NCBI RefSeq assembly: GCF_000004195.4
Contig: NC_030678.2
Span: 134,417,047 to 134,481,046 of the forward strand
Source: Xenopus tropicalis
Taxonomy: Eukaryota; Chordata; Amphibia; Anura; Pipidae
Length of the DNA stretch: 64,000 nucleotides
Reading direction: 5' to 3'
Positions 1-10,365 of the stretch are shown here, one piece after another. Each line of letters opens with the position of its first letter. Position 1 is the stretch's first letter. The translations under genes and the position numbers were made by a program. The notes beneath the pieces are model-generated. The model was not told the origin of the DNA. It did not search any database and was given only the letters and a program-made list of their open reading frames with translations.

Positions 1-1313
1 GAACTGCAGAAAGATTTCATGTTTGAACAGACCATCAGTTATCTAGGCTATCGAACCCACCCAGGGAAACTTGGCACCCATGTCCTGCATAGGCAGCAAA
101 GGATTTCATCTAAATTTATGGCATCATAAATATGTTTTCAGTGTAGCATAACGTGTCTGTAAAAGGTTTCTGCAGAACACCACAACATAAAAACGACCGT
201 CAAAAACCTTTTTATTTGCCATTTGAGAGGGGCATTTGTGCCACAGGGTGGTTTGTATTTGTGTGTAATATGTATGTTTGGTGCACATGCTGCTTTACTG
301 GATATCACTGTGGAATATTTTAGTGCTAAATAATAATGAAAAGGGTGGTTAGGGGTTGGAGATATTGCTGGATCTTTCTAAAATGTGTGAGTGAGCAACA
401 CTTGGATGATGGCTCCAAGTGTTGTTCCAGCATTGAGACTGAGCATTTCCAGCAATAAGCGGTTCCATTAAACACCAGTTGGATGCTACCAACAGCCTTT
501 TGGCAACAGCAAACCAGCAGCATGTAGGTTACACAGACATCAATTAGTTAATTCCATGAGGCCGGTTTCCCCAGCAACAAGCTGCTTGCAATGTAAAGCT
601 GCCTTAGGTACAAAGGCACAAATGTTCTGATAGAGCTGTGGCTGTTTGTCTGCAGTGTGTGCTCACTAGTTGTTGATCCTTGCTGGAACAGGTGAGCTAA
701 GCGGTCTTGTGACAGGTGGTTGCTGTCTGTAATTTCAATTGCTGTCTGTAATTTCAAAGCCACTGAGCTGTGGGAGCAGCCCCGCCACACGCCAGCTCCC
801 ATTTGTGCATGCACAGCCAAGCACTCCTTATCCACATATGATTCAAGACAGCAGTACAGCCTAAGTGTGCTAGGAATTAATCACTATAGGTGAGAATCCC
901 TGCCACTCATTTATTATATTACCAACAATTCACTTTGATGTTCTCTCCAACAAACAGCTTCTCTGTAAAAATGAAATTCTGACTCAAATCTCCTCTCCAA
1001 TGCAGCATCCCTGTTTCCCTAAGCCTAAGGCGTAGCTTATACTGCTTTCAGCACAGGCTGCACAGTCCTGGAGCCGGTGTGCCAACTCGGGTACATACCT
1101 AGAAAATATTGTAGAGGTCAACACCCAGAAGACCAGTAAGAAGAGGGGCCATCATTTAGGATAGCACATGGGGAGATATGTCATGGGCTATGGTTAAATC
1201 TGGGCAACTGAGGGTGACAAATCTCCCTTAGATGCTTTCCCACCAGAAATAAAGTGAATCGCCAGTGGGAAAACATTTGTGGCACGTTGTTTTACAACGT
1301 TGCCCAATGTTTT
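1..1313. other. intergenic DNA, no recognised feature
   Basis: No gene or recognisable transposon. Short open frames on the minus strand (326-835) show no domain, splice context or conserved motif and look like chance. A short local duplication of TGCTGTCTGTAATTTCAA lies at about 722-757. Confidence 0.5.
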
Positions 1314-1592
1314 CTCCTCAAATATTCAGGGCAAGAATCTGAAAAAGAGCTCTGAATTATAGGAAGGCCGTCTCCCATAGACGGCCTTCCTGTAGACGTG
1401 CTTGAAACTTGATCCCAATTTGAACTTGTTATAATTAATCCTTATTGGAGGCAATACAAACCTACAGGGTTGAACATACTTAAATAAATTTTTTGCAGAC
1501 TTAAGGTATGCAGATCCAAATTACAGAAAGATCCCTTATATGGAAAACCCCAGATCCCAAACATACTGGATAACAAATCCCATACCTATAAT
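1314..1592 (+). repeat. degraded copy of TA-flanked MITE (22.0-kb family)
   Basis: Shares blocks in order with the well preserved element at 22025-22352: the GCCGTCTCCCATAG block, the TCCTTATTGGA block, GCAGACTTAAGGTATG, and the end CCCATACCT. It contains a private perfect hairpin at 1361-1391 (13-bp arms around CCCAT), where part of the element seems to have been duplicated in inverted orientation. Confidence 0.7.
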
Positions 1593-1936
1593 AATATAGT
1601 GCCACATCTGCTTCACAAATGTAAGCAAAAACCATCTATGCAGATAACTATTTCAGTTAATACAAGTGAAAATAAATGGTTTTCATTCATTCTTGTTCAC
1701 TAATGCAAAAAACTCCAATTACAAACAAAGTGTATATTAGGTGTGGTAGGAAAAAATGTAAATATGTGCTTCCTTATATAACTCCTGCTCTTTCTAGACC
1801 ATTTACCTAAATATTGAATACCCCCAAGCATCTATTTTCTGTAGTTTCAAATCACACCTATATATCGATTTTTCCCCTTCTGGGTTGAATTATGTCAGCC
1901 TAGAAGGCAGTAACCAATGAGCTGGTTGTGTCCTAT
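1593..1936. other. AT-rich intergenic stretch
   Basis: No recognisable feature seen on either strand. Confidence 0.4.
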
Positions 1937-2341
1937 AAGGTTAATGCCACATGGGGCTGATCAACCCCACCACTGGCATCTGCCTCCTACCTTGCTTGCA
2001 CTTGGAAACATTGCTTATACCTGCCATGTGTGCCTGCACCCAGACCGACACAAAGAAATGCAAGAGTTTTCATTTTATACGAGTATCCACTGCATATGCC
2101 TGCTCTCTGGCCGACTCAATGGTTCCAGGTGCAGGCAAGGTAGGGTGCTGATGCCAGTGGAGGGGCATATTCTCATTTTTTTTTGCCCAAACTACGCTCT
2201 GTGTACCTGCACTCAGGCAGACACTGTACTTTTTAGTGCATATACACAAAGCTGCATAAGTAAGTGTATCTGCTTCTCTCACCCTGAAGAAAAACGCAGG
2301 CAAACTGCTCCATGCACCCAGGCCCTTAGGAGAATGGCATT
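1937..2341. repeat. probable fold-back type repeat
   Basis: Begins TAAGGTTAATGCCACATGGGG and ends near CCCAGGCCCTTAGGAGAATGGCAT. The same vocabulary (gcctgcacccgga, gtgtggcattagcc, gccattgtgttggc) occurs at 26690-26826 and 48652-48775, so this is an interspersed family. Exact ends are uncertain. The open frames through it are not supported as genes. Confidence 0.4.
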
Positions 2342-2971
2342 TTAAAGGAGCGGTTCACTTTAAAGTTAACTGTTGGTATGCTGTAGAACAGTGATCCCCA
2401 ACCATTGGCTCGCGAGCAACATGTTGCTCCCCAACCCCTTGGATGTTGCTCCCAGTGGCCTCAAAGCCGATGCTTATTTTTGCATTCCTGGCTTGGAGGC
2501 AAGATTTGGTTGCATAAAAACCAGGTTTACTGCCAAACAGAGCCTCGTGTAGGTTGCCAGTCCACATAGGGGCTACCAAATAGCCAATCATAGCTCTTAT
2601 TTGGCACCTCTGGAACCTTTTTCATGCTTATGTTGCTCCCCAACACTTTTTCCATTTGAATGTTGCTCACAGGTATAAAAGGTTGGGACATCACTGCTGT
2701 AGAATGTCACTTCTAAGCAACTTTGCAACAGTCTTTATTATTGATTTTTTTTCATTATTTGCCTTCTTTTCTTTGCAGCTTTTAAACAGGGGTCACTGAG
2801 CCCCGAAAGCCAAAAAACTAATGTTATATTAGGCTACAGTTTTATTGTTACTTTTCATTCATTATCTTTCTGTTCAGGTCCTCTTCTATTCATATACCAG
2901 TTTCTCATTCAAAACCACTTATTCGCAACAACCATACTAGAAGTTAACTCAAGGGTGAACAACCCCTTTAA
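2342..2971. mobile_element. T2/Kolobok-type MITE, split by a hAT MITE
   Basis: Both ends carry TTAA (2342-2345 and 2968-2971). The terminal inverted repeats read TTAAAGGAGCGGTTCAC and, on the other strand, TTAAAGGGGTTGTTCACCC. Interior blocks (agcaactttgcaa, aacaggggtcactga) recur in copies at 39849-40415, 50105-50750 and 52118-52405. TTAA duplication with TTAAAGG ends is typical of the frog T2-MITE group, assigned to the Kolobok superfamily. It is non-coding. Confidence 0.75.
2389..2696 (+). mobile_element. hAT-type MITE with 8-bp TSD, nested in T2-MITE
   Basis: Starts CAGTGATCCCCAACC and ends with the inverse (degenerate GGTTGGGACATCACTG). It is flanked by a perfect 8-bp duplication ctgtagaa (2381-2388 and 2697-2704), the hallmark length for hAT transposition. 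Related copies lie at 24749-25052, 33479-33759 (opposite strand), 56322-56562 and 59352-59636, with fragments at 29395-29432 and 60777-60842. Confidence 0.85.
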
Positions 2972-3412
2972 TTAAACTGGTTTGCGGTGTGTAACATTGC
3001 CCCGATAATGAATAAGCAATACTTTTAAGCCACATACAAATGGGAATTGTACTCATACTGAGTTGTTGTGCGTTTGAAGACAAAAATGCAGCAGACAAAG
3101 CACCTGTATAGAACGGTGCGGCTGCAGCTAGCCACAGCAGTGACGTTAGTACCTGCACCACATGTACAAACAAAGATCACCCAGCCCCTGAGCCTCATAC
3201 TGGCATTCAAGCTGCCGCTACCTGTGGCCACGACATCCTGGTAGGGACCCAAGTGTTGAACATCTGCCTTTCACCCTGCTCTAAAGACTGTTGGTAGAGT
3301 GTTCCTCTACCAGCCCGAAAAATCGTAAGAAACTAAGTTTTGTACTACTTTATCAATACATGTATGGCCAACTTTAAAAAAATCACTAAATGTTAAAAAA
3401 ATGGACAGCAGT
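2972..3412. other. intergenic stretch, no recognised feature
   Basis: No repeat family or gene recognised. Two overlapping minus-strand open frames (2949-3252) have no domain and no splice support. Confidence 0.4.
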
Positions 3413-3619
3413 TTAAGGGTGAAGACACATGGAGATACTAGTAGCAGCTACTTGTCATGGCTACTAAAATAGACAATGCTGATCACTAACTGATAATTGT
3501 CTCTGCATGTGTTCTAGCAGAGGCAATTGTCAGTATTGTCTATGGCAGGGGATTTTCTGGTGTTTAGTAGCCGAGACAAGTAGTTGCTACTAAGTAGCTC
3601 TGTGTGTCTTTGCCCTTAA
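3413..3619. mobile_element. TTAA-flanked palindromic MITE
   Basis: TTAA at both edges (3413-3416, 3616-3619). The ends TTAAGGGTGAAGACACA and TGTGTGTCTTTGCCCTTAA are inverted, and subterminal arms around AGTAGCAGCTACTTGTC also pair. A second, more worn copy sits at about 16956-17159. Confidence 0.75.
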
Positions 3620-3739
3620 AGGTTTTGCATTCTGCTTCCTGATACAATCACCGTGTGCGCAGGTTCATAAATAAAAGCTAGTTAGTATTCATACCTTATT
3701 TCTCAGATGCGGTGACAAGATTAGGAGATTAAAGGTTTT

Positions 3740-4330
3740 ACAATCCCTCCCCCATCACTCCGGCTGCTCCTGCTGGACAAGATCCTCTGGGGCTGCCCCA
3801 CCATGGAATCTGCAAGCTCGCATGAATACAACTGTATATTGTTCCGCCCGAACTCCCCTTACCTTGTCCCCAGTCAGCTCCGCTCCTTAACGCGCTGGAA
3901 CATCTCTCCGGCGGCTTCTCCGTGCGTCCCCCATCAGGTGCCACATTCACAACGAATATCTCGCTGTCCCGGGGAAAGATTCGCGTGTAAAGTAACAATC
4001 CTCATTAGCCGGCGGAAAGTTGCACTAGGTCATATAACCCTCCTCAAAACTGTCCGACACATACCCCGCCCACAGCCCGAGCGTGCTCTTCAGCTCTTGG
4101 TCCCGCCCACAGCCTGCGCTACACCTCCTGGCCCCGCCCACAGAAAGGATTTCTTCTGCACCTCCTGGCCCCGCCCACAACGAGAGTCCGCGCTTCCCTT
4201 CCTGGCCCCGCCCACAGAGTGAGAATGCGCTTTAACTCGTGGCCCCGCCCACAGTCGGATCGTTCTCTGCGCCTCCTGGCCCTGCGGCGGGAAAGTGCGG
4301 CTGCTGCTGCTGCATTATTGGGGGAAGGAA
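3740..4330 (-). promoter_or_regulatory. CpG-rich promoter-like block with GC-box array
   Basis: CpG density rises sharply here against AT-rich flanks. Six GC boxes of the form CCCCGCCCAC lie at 4064, 4101 (with T at the first base), 4132, 4169, 4206 and 4243; four of the five spacings are 37 bp, so they form a tandem array of candidate Sp/KLF sites. A minus-strand splice donor lies at the low-coordinate edge (3863). Together this looks like a CpG-island promoter firing leftwards. The transcription start is not determined. Confidence 0.5.
3863..4000 (-). other. candidate first exon of a leftward gene
   Basis: On the minus strand the sequence reaches GGGGACAAG followed by GTAAGG, a near-consensus splice donor with the exon ending at 3863. 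It is directly downstream of the GC-box array. An ATG at 3998 opens a frame across the donor, but the predicted peptide resembles nothing I know, so the exon may be untranslated leader. In human the gene upstream of and divergent from LRCH1 is, from memory, RUBCNL, so that is a possible identity; the window has no protein evidence for it. The 5' boundary given is nominal. Confidence 0.4.
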
Positions 4331-4979
4331 AGGTAGCTTTGGAGGCTAGGGCTCCTTTTATTTGCATTGGGTGAATGGGCTGTTAGGTCAGGCAGAGGAT
4401 TTTTGCTTTGCCTTTAGACTTACAAGCTTTGTTGAGGTTATGACTCATTTAGAATCTGGTGAATGGGGCTGCAGCTTCCTAAAACTGTATACATGTTTCT
4501 TCAAACTTCGTTGCTATGCGTGATTACATGACTGCATCATAGTTGCTGGGAGGGTATAGATTAGCCATCATGTAAACAGACAGTTATAATATAGCTAAAG
4601 GAATAGTGTGGAACTAGGGGTAGGCAGAAGAGGCAGCTGCCTAGGGTGCAACAATTGGGGGGCACCAGAACCTTTCCTGCCTACCCCTAGTGCTACTTTG
4701 TCATTGCCTCCGCCGCTTGTCATTAGCGGTAGAGGCAATGACCGATCTAATCGCCGCGCCCCCCTCTGCACCTCCTCCTGTGCTTTGGCACGCATGCGAC
4801 GTTCGGGGGGGGGGTGGCGGAATTGGCCGACCGGGTTGCCTAGGGCGCCCAGTCGGCTTGGCCCACCCCTGGTGTCGTGGGAAATCATGTTAATTAATAG
4901 AGTTTCTCCAGCAGAATCCTGCATTGAAATCCATTTTTTATCAGTACAAACAGATCATTTTATGTCTAATTTTGAAATT
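4331..4979. repeat. intergenic DNA with an old interspersed repeat (about 4605-4880)
   Basis: The 4605-4880 part begins GAACTAGGGGTAGGCAGA and contains GGGGGGCACC and GGCGCCCAGTCGG. A related start (ggaactatgggtaggcagatgaggc) occurs at 48032-48070, so it is interspersed. Open frames through it (4595-5318) are repeat sequence, not a gene. Confidence 0.4.
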
Positions 4980-5073
4980 TCACATGGAGTTAGCCATATT
5001 CTTCATTTCCCAGGGTGTCACAGCCATGTGACCTGTGCTCTGATAAACTTCAGTCACACTTTACTGCTGAGCT

Positions 5074-5596
5074 TTAAAGGAGACATATTCTATAAAAATG
5101 ATGAATCTACCAATCAATTTTACTCATATAGATATAGAAGGATTGAGCTTAAAAAAGTTGTGTTTCAGACTGATGTATTAAGAAATTCCACCAAAACCCC
5201 ACTAGCCCCGCCCATCCGTTCCACTTCCTGCTGGCTAAATTCTCTGGATGTGGGGGGGGGGGGCAACGGCTCTCAGTACAGGCACTGTAGGATAGGAGCC
5301 AATCAGCAGCTAGGCTGACCTTGTTGGGAACTGAAGCCTGTCTTTGCTTGTGTGACTGCAGGGCTGTGATTGGCTCTCCCCCTCCTACTGGGCTTCTGGC
5401 AGGGACCATTACAACATGCCCACCCTTTATTTCAAACACAGACAGAGAACTGAAAGGATCTATAGGGAGCTCCAATAAAGGGGACATTTTTACAGATAGG
5501 ATTAATTTTTAGCACAAAGTGAAACCAGCCCCGTATATTATTCATAATTGCCTACAAAATTAGGTTTTTCCCATTTATCCAATATGTCTCCTTTAA
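5074..5596. mobile_element. T2-type MITE (TTAAAGGAGACATATT ends)
   Basis: TTAA at 5074-5077 and 5593-5596, with terminal inverted repeats TTAAAGGAGACATATT / AATATGTCTCCTTTAA. It sits inside the older repeat at 4985-5850. It contains a G-run (5251-5263). Non-coding. Confidence 0.75.
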
Positions 5597-5610
5597 GTTG
5601 GAGTCATACC

Positions 5611-5643
5611 ACCCCCCTCCCCCCCCCCCCCCCCCCCCCCCCC
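5611..5643. repeat. poly-C tract
   Basis: About 32 bases that are all C except one T at 5618, in the same place where the related 29-kb repeat has a short C/G run. A simple-sequence expansion and a likely site of assembly length error. Confidence 0.9.
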
Positions 5644-5934
5644 AGCAGCCGATCAGCAGAACAATTGGAAGGGAGCAAGATAGCAGCTCCCAGTAGATAT
5701 CAGAATAGCACTCAATAGTAAGAAATCCAAGTCCTGCTTGGGACTCCTCCAGTTACATGGGAGTAGGAGAAACAATAGGTTACCTGAAAGCAGTTCTAAT
5801 GTGTAGCAATGGACATCTTCTATAGATTCTATTTTACATTTTTTTCACTGGGATAATCAAACAGTGGCTTCTACTTGCAAGTCCATATTGGTGGCTAAAC
5901 AGTCCTATTGTGCTTATTTAACATTTAAATGTTT

Positions 5935-6026
5935 TTTTTAGTAGATTTATTGAAAAAACCCTTATACTCAAAACAACAGGTTTCCCAAGCATTCTGAATA
6001 ACAGATCCTTTACCTGTATATACTAT
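5935..6026 (+). repeat. 3' fragment of the 22.0-kb TA-flanked MITE family
   Basis: Ends with CATTCTGAATAACAGATCC then TTTACCTGTA, matching the end of the element at 22025-22352. The rest is missing. Confidence 0.55.
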
Positions 6027-6672
6027 TCCACCAGTGGTGTCCAGCAGAAGTAAGCAATTCCATTTTCAAAACTGCAGTGATTTACGATTGTTCCTGCTAC
6101 CAGTCTACTTCTCGAATTTCCCATTTGGGTCTTCTGGAATTATAATAGGGTTTTACTGCGTCTGGAGTACTTACCCTCAATGGTATCTCCTAGCATTCTC
6201 AACTGAAACCATGATTTTCTTGGCACCTACAGTAACCGCCACAATTTGTTTTTACAAGTGAGCTAGGCACCCTGAATCAACACGAGTCACCTACGGGTGC
6301 TTCATAATGTTGTGGTCTATTGTCTCTAGGCAGAGAGCAGTTCTGCAGGGCAACAGGAAAGTGAGTGTAGGCAGTTTCTTTCCCCCAACCTTCATACAAG
6401 TAGTTTACACGAGATTTAAAACTACTAATAACAAAGAAGTAAAATAATATATTTTGTTATGTCGTGTGTGCTTTATTTTCTTGGCAGGCATACCAGTACA
6501 AAGTGCGTAAATATTTATGCGTTGTTTTGCTGATGGTTTTCAGTACTAGTATCTTTGGTACAGGAATAGATGTTTTTCAGTGTAATCATAGGTGTACTTT
6601 TCATTACACAATACTGGCTTTGCAAAAGGTTGTGGAGACTAACAGGTGAGGGCAGTGATCTCCCTAGAAAAG
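6027..6672. other. intergenic stretch, no recognised feature
   Basis: No gene or repeat family recognised. Several 60-75-residue open frames lack any domain. Confidence 0.4.
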
Positions 6673-7300
6673 TGCTGTCCAACTGGCGCTCCGTGACCCC
6701 CACCTGTCTGGCTGCTGTAACTGCTTACCTATGTGTAAGCTTTAAATGGTATCAGGACTGAGAATAACTGGCCCCCTGTATGGCACACACAGGCAGCATA
6801 GGGCAGGCAAAGTATGGCACACACAGGCAGCATAGGACAGGCAGAGTATGGCACACAAAGGCAGCAAAGGGCAGGCAGAGTATGGCACACACAGACAGCA
6901 TAGGGCAGGCAGAGTATGGCACGCACAGGCAGAGTATGGCACGCACAGGCAGAGTATGTTATGTACAGGCAGGGTAAGCAGCAGAGTATTGCACACACAG
7001 GCAGCATAGGGCAGGCAGAGTATGGTAAACGTTGGCAGGGTAAGGCAGGCAGAGTATGGCACACACAGGCAGGGTAGGGTAGGGCAGGCCGAGTATGGCA
7101 AACACAGACAGCATAGGGCAGGCAGAGTATATCACACACAGGCAGGGTAGGCAGGCAGAGTATGGCACACACAGGCAGCATAGGGCAGGCATAATATGGC
7201 ACACACAGGCAGCATAGAGCAGGCAGAGTATGGCACACACTGGCAGGGTAGGGCAGGCAGAGTATGGCACACACAGACAGCATAGGGCAGGCAGAGTATC
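6673..7300. repeat. minisatellite with MITE-like left flank
   Basis: 6673-6775 (gctgtccaactggcg ... aaatggtatcagg ... aactggcccc) is shared with 44560-44660 and is an interspersed repeat. At 6776-7300 it runs into a tandem array of about 34-bp units built on TATGGCACACACAGGCAG and CATAGGGCAGGCAGAG, with shorter 20-bp variants near 6915-6955. Long open frames in several phases (for example the 184-residue Cys/Pro-rich one on the minus strand) are products of the periodic array, not proteins. Confidence 0.85.
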
Positions 7301-8115
7301 AGAATGCTGGAGGGTGTAGCACAGGAACTCATAGACTTAGCTGTAAATACTGTAAAAGAAGTGAAGAGACCATCAGTGTTAGAGTCAGAAGCAGGGAGAG
7401 GCCTAAAAGCTTCAGGTTTACGGAGTATGGCCATGCCTGGGCTTGGAATCTGTGGATTCTGGTAAATGCCAGAGGGGCTGCTATAAGTTGCCATAGAAAG
7501 TCACTATTTAGTGGGCAGGGGGGGAGCTGCTTTGGCCACGGTATACTTAGAATGAAACTGAATGTACTGTGCAAAATTCTGCCTCTGACATTTCTGCCCT
7601 CACTCAATACTTTAATACTTTAAATAGGCTGCAAAGCCTATTTAAAGGGGCATTGAGGAACCAGTATATGCAATATCTTAAAGCTGGCAGAGCTTTGTGA
7701 GCAAGTACTGCATTGGGTGGGATTTAAAAGAAATAGGCACAACAGTAGAGGCATATGGGCTGGCCTATATGGGATCACATTAATCCTTTATATATGTCCC
7801 AAGGCTCATTAGTCTCAGCGTGCAGATGCTTAGGATTCCTGAAATCACTTTGGCAACACTATTTTCATTGTAAGCTCATTTGCACTTCTGTTAAATGGAT
7901 AATCATCAAGCTAGTAACAACTCACAGCATACATTTAGAGGTAGCTCTAATCTCACATTTTAATAAATCTGCCCCCAATATCTTCAAATGACATTTGTCA
8001 TTCTGTGTTTTTAAAACCATATCGATAATCACCTAAAGTTCTTTGTAAACATAATCATTACGAAGGCCATTGGCAAAAATAATTAAAAACAACTGAATTA
8101 ATAATACAATTCACA
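7301..8115. other. intergenic DNA with repeat fragments
   Basis: 7445-7540 (ctgtggattctgg, atgccagaggggctgct, gccatagaaag) is shared with 25708-25800, so it is an interspersed repeat. A perfect 12-bp-arm hairpin lies at 7619-7646. No gene seen. Confidence 0.45.
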
Positions 8116-8280
8116 TACAGTGGATATAAAAAGTCTACACACCTCTGGTAAAATGTCAGGTTCCTGTGCTGTACAAAAATGAGACAAAGATAAATCATTA
8201 AAATTCAGTCGAAAGAAGCTCCAAACACTCCGGACTTCAGATATAAAATTCCATCTTTATTGATCCATTAAAAAGCAAAT

Positions 8281-8320
8281 ACCTAATGCGTTTCGTGCGC
8301 AGGCGCACTTAATCATAGGC
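8281..8320 (-). ncRNA. hammerhead-like ribozyme motif, A3/U8 variant
   Basis: On the minus strand: stem I GCCT paired with AGGT (last pair a wobble), core ATGATTA plus one A, stem II GTGCGC-CT-GCGCAC, then GAA and ACGCAT, then T before the stem I partner. Compared with the canonical core CTGATGA, position 3 is A and position 8 is U. The six bases after GAA are ACGCAT rather than the self-complementary ACGCGT of the mirror copy. AATAAA follows about 20 nt later. Confidence 0.6.
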
Positions 8321-9738
8321 TAACCCGTATGTCCAAAGAGAGGTTTATATAGCGTGCAGCAGAACGTAACAATGATTGACAGCTAATTAACAATAATAAA
8401 AACATCTAAATAAAGAAAAAAAGAAAAGGAAAACAAAAACAAACAAATCATAATGCCCTTAGGCTAAAAATTAGATAATTAAACAAAAACTGTCATAGCA
8501 TAAGATCAATATAGAGTCACATAACAAGTATTTATAATTCATAATATATACGTCATAATATAGAATGTACAATCCTATATAAAAAAAATCTATACAAAGT
8601 AATTCAATAAATAATCAATATAATAATTTTAGATCAAATGTTCATTATGGTGAATTGATATAGAAACAAGTATAGCAGCACAACGTCCTACAAGGAAAAA
8701 TTTGCCCGATTCAAAATGTTACAAAAGACTCATTCTCATATATATCGATAGAAATAAATAAATAGATAAATACATAAAACGGTTCTCAATCACTTCTGTA
8801 AATATTGTGATCCTCCATAATCACTCCTAACGTAACCGCTCACTGTCCACTATCTTGCAGTCAGTAAATCAAGACATCTCGTCACTCAGGCTAATTCCAC
8901 ACTGTAGTATAAACCTCAAAAATAGCTCCGTGTACACGTTTGTCAGCTACTGTCACGATATCCAGTATAACCGACCGTCATATTAGTCAGGTCAGTTCTA
9001 CACCACTATTTTTCTAACATCTACATCTCATTCCTGTGACGTTACTGTACTCACTACCGCTACTCAAGTATGTAGACCCATTCTTTCTGCATAAAGATAA
9101 ACAAATCACAATATAGTGTTAGAAGCGTCAATACACAATCATTCCCAATAGTTTCATATAGAGACACGTCATCACCACATTAGAATAGTGGTGTAGAACT
9201 GACCTGACTAATATGACGGTCGGTTATACTGGATATCGTGACAGTAGCTGACAAACGTGTACACGGAGCTATTTTTGAGGTTTATACTACAGTGTGGAAT
9301 TAGCCTGAGTGACGAGATGTCTTGATTTACTGACTGCAAGATAGTGGACAGTGAGCGGTTATGTTAGGAGTGATTATGGAGGATCACAATATTTACAGAA
9401 GTGATTGAGAACCGTTTTATGTATTTATCTATTTATTTATTTCTATCGATATATATGAGAATGAGTCTTTTGTAACATTTTGAATCGGGCAAATTTTTCC
9501 TTGTAGGACGTTGTGCTGCTATACTTGTTTCTATATCAATTCACCATAATGAACATTTGATCTAAAATTATTATATTGATTATTTATTGAATTACTTTGT
9601 ATAGATTTTTTTTTATATAGGATTGTACATTCTATATTATGACGTATATATTATGAATTATAAATACTTGTTATGTGACTCTATATTGATCTTATGCTAT
9701 GACAGTTTTTGTTTAATTATCTAATTTTTAGCCTAAGG

Positions 9739-10181
9739 CAGGGGTCTCAAACTTGCGGCCCGCGGGCCATTTGCGGCCCTCGGTACAATATTTTGTGGCC
9801 CGCACCAATGCCTTCGCAAAAGCAATGAATGGATCACGATTTTTATTGCGATTCAAGGGATAATGCAAGGCACGGCGGGCGGGAGCTGCTGATTGCGGAA
9901 ATGACGTTATGCCATCATAACAGTTATTATGGGAAGACGTTCTGTGTGCACAATTAGCTCCTTAGTTAGCAGCCAATTGTGCACACAGAACGTCTTCCCA
10001 TAATAACTGTTATGATGGCATAACGTCATTTCCGCAATCAGCAGCTCCCGCCCGCCGTGCCTTGCATTATCCGATAAAAAAATCCATGAAGGCTTGCATT
10101 TTGTGAAATCCCTTATGCGGCCCAGCCTCATCCTGACTTTGCCTCCTGCGGCCCCCAGGTAAATTGAGTTTGAGTCCCCTG
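9739..10181 (+). mobile_element. hAT-type fold-back MITE inside the right arm
   Basis: Ends CAGGGGTCTCAAACT and, inverted, CAGGGGACTCAAACT. Flanked by a perfect 8-bp duplication gcctaagg (9731-9738, 10182-10189). The undisturbed target is present once in the mirror arm near 8454-8469, which proves the insertion post-dates formation of the inverted repeat. Internally 9858 to about 9956 and 9974-10072 form a near-perfect hairpin. No coding capacity. Confidence 0.93.
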
Positions 10182-10325
10182 GCCTAAGGGCATTATGATT
10201 TGTTTGTTTTTGTTTTCCTTTTCTTTTTCTCTTTATTTAGATGTTTTTATTATTGTTAATTAGCTGTCAATCATTGTTACGTGCTGCTGCACGCTATATA
10301 AACCTCTCTTTGGACATACGGGTTA

Positions 10326-10365
10326 GCTTATGATTAAGTGCGCCTGCGCACGAAACGCGTTAGGT
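10326..10365 (+). ncRNA. hammerhead-like ribozyme motif, A3/U8 variant
   Basis: Mirror copy of 8281-8320 in the other arm: stem I GCTT with AGGT (two wobbles), core ATGATTA plus A, stem II GTGCGC-CT-GCGCAC, GAA, self-complementary ACGCGT, T at the expected cleavage position. AATAAA at about 10385. The self-complementary hexamer fits a minimal stem III that would form between two molecules. Confidence 0.62.

Larger units (their letters stand above)
4985..5850 (-). repeat. old interspersed repeat, interrupted at 5074-5596
   Basis: 4985-5073 plus about 5640-5850 is the reverse complement of 29100-29390. Shared blocks include the CAGTAAAGTGTGACTAAAGTTTATCAGAGC side and the GAGGAGTCCCAAGC / TAACCTATTG side. 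The 29-kb copy has the two halves nearly joined, so it serves as an approximate empty-site control for the insertion here. Confidence 0.65.

Noticed and set aside
3803..4222. 139-residue plus-strand frame in the CpG-rich block
   Set aside because: CpG-dense DNA has few stops; donor and context favour the minus strand, and the peptide repeats with the GC-box array.
4608..5318. 236-residue plus-strand open frame
   Set aside because: Spans three unrelated repeat segments and a MITE end; not a plausible protein.
6729..7494. Overlapping Cys/Pro-rich open frames of 100-184 residues on the minus strand
   Set aside because: They exist in several phases because the minisatellite unit lacks stops; pure periodic artefacts.
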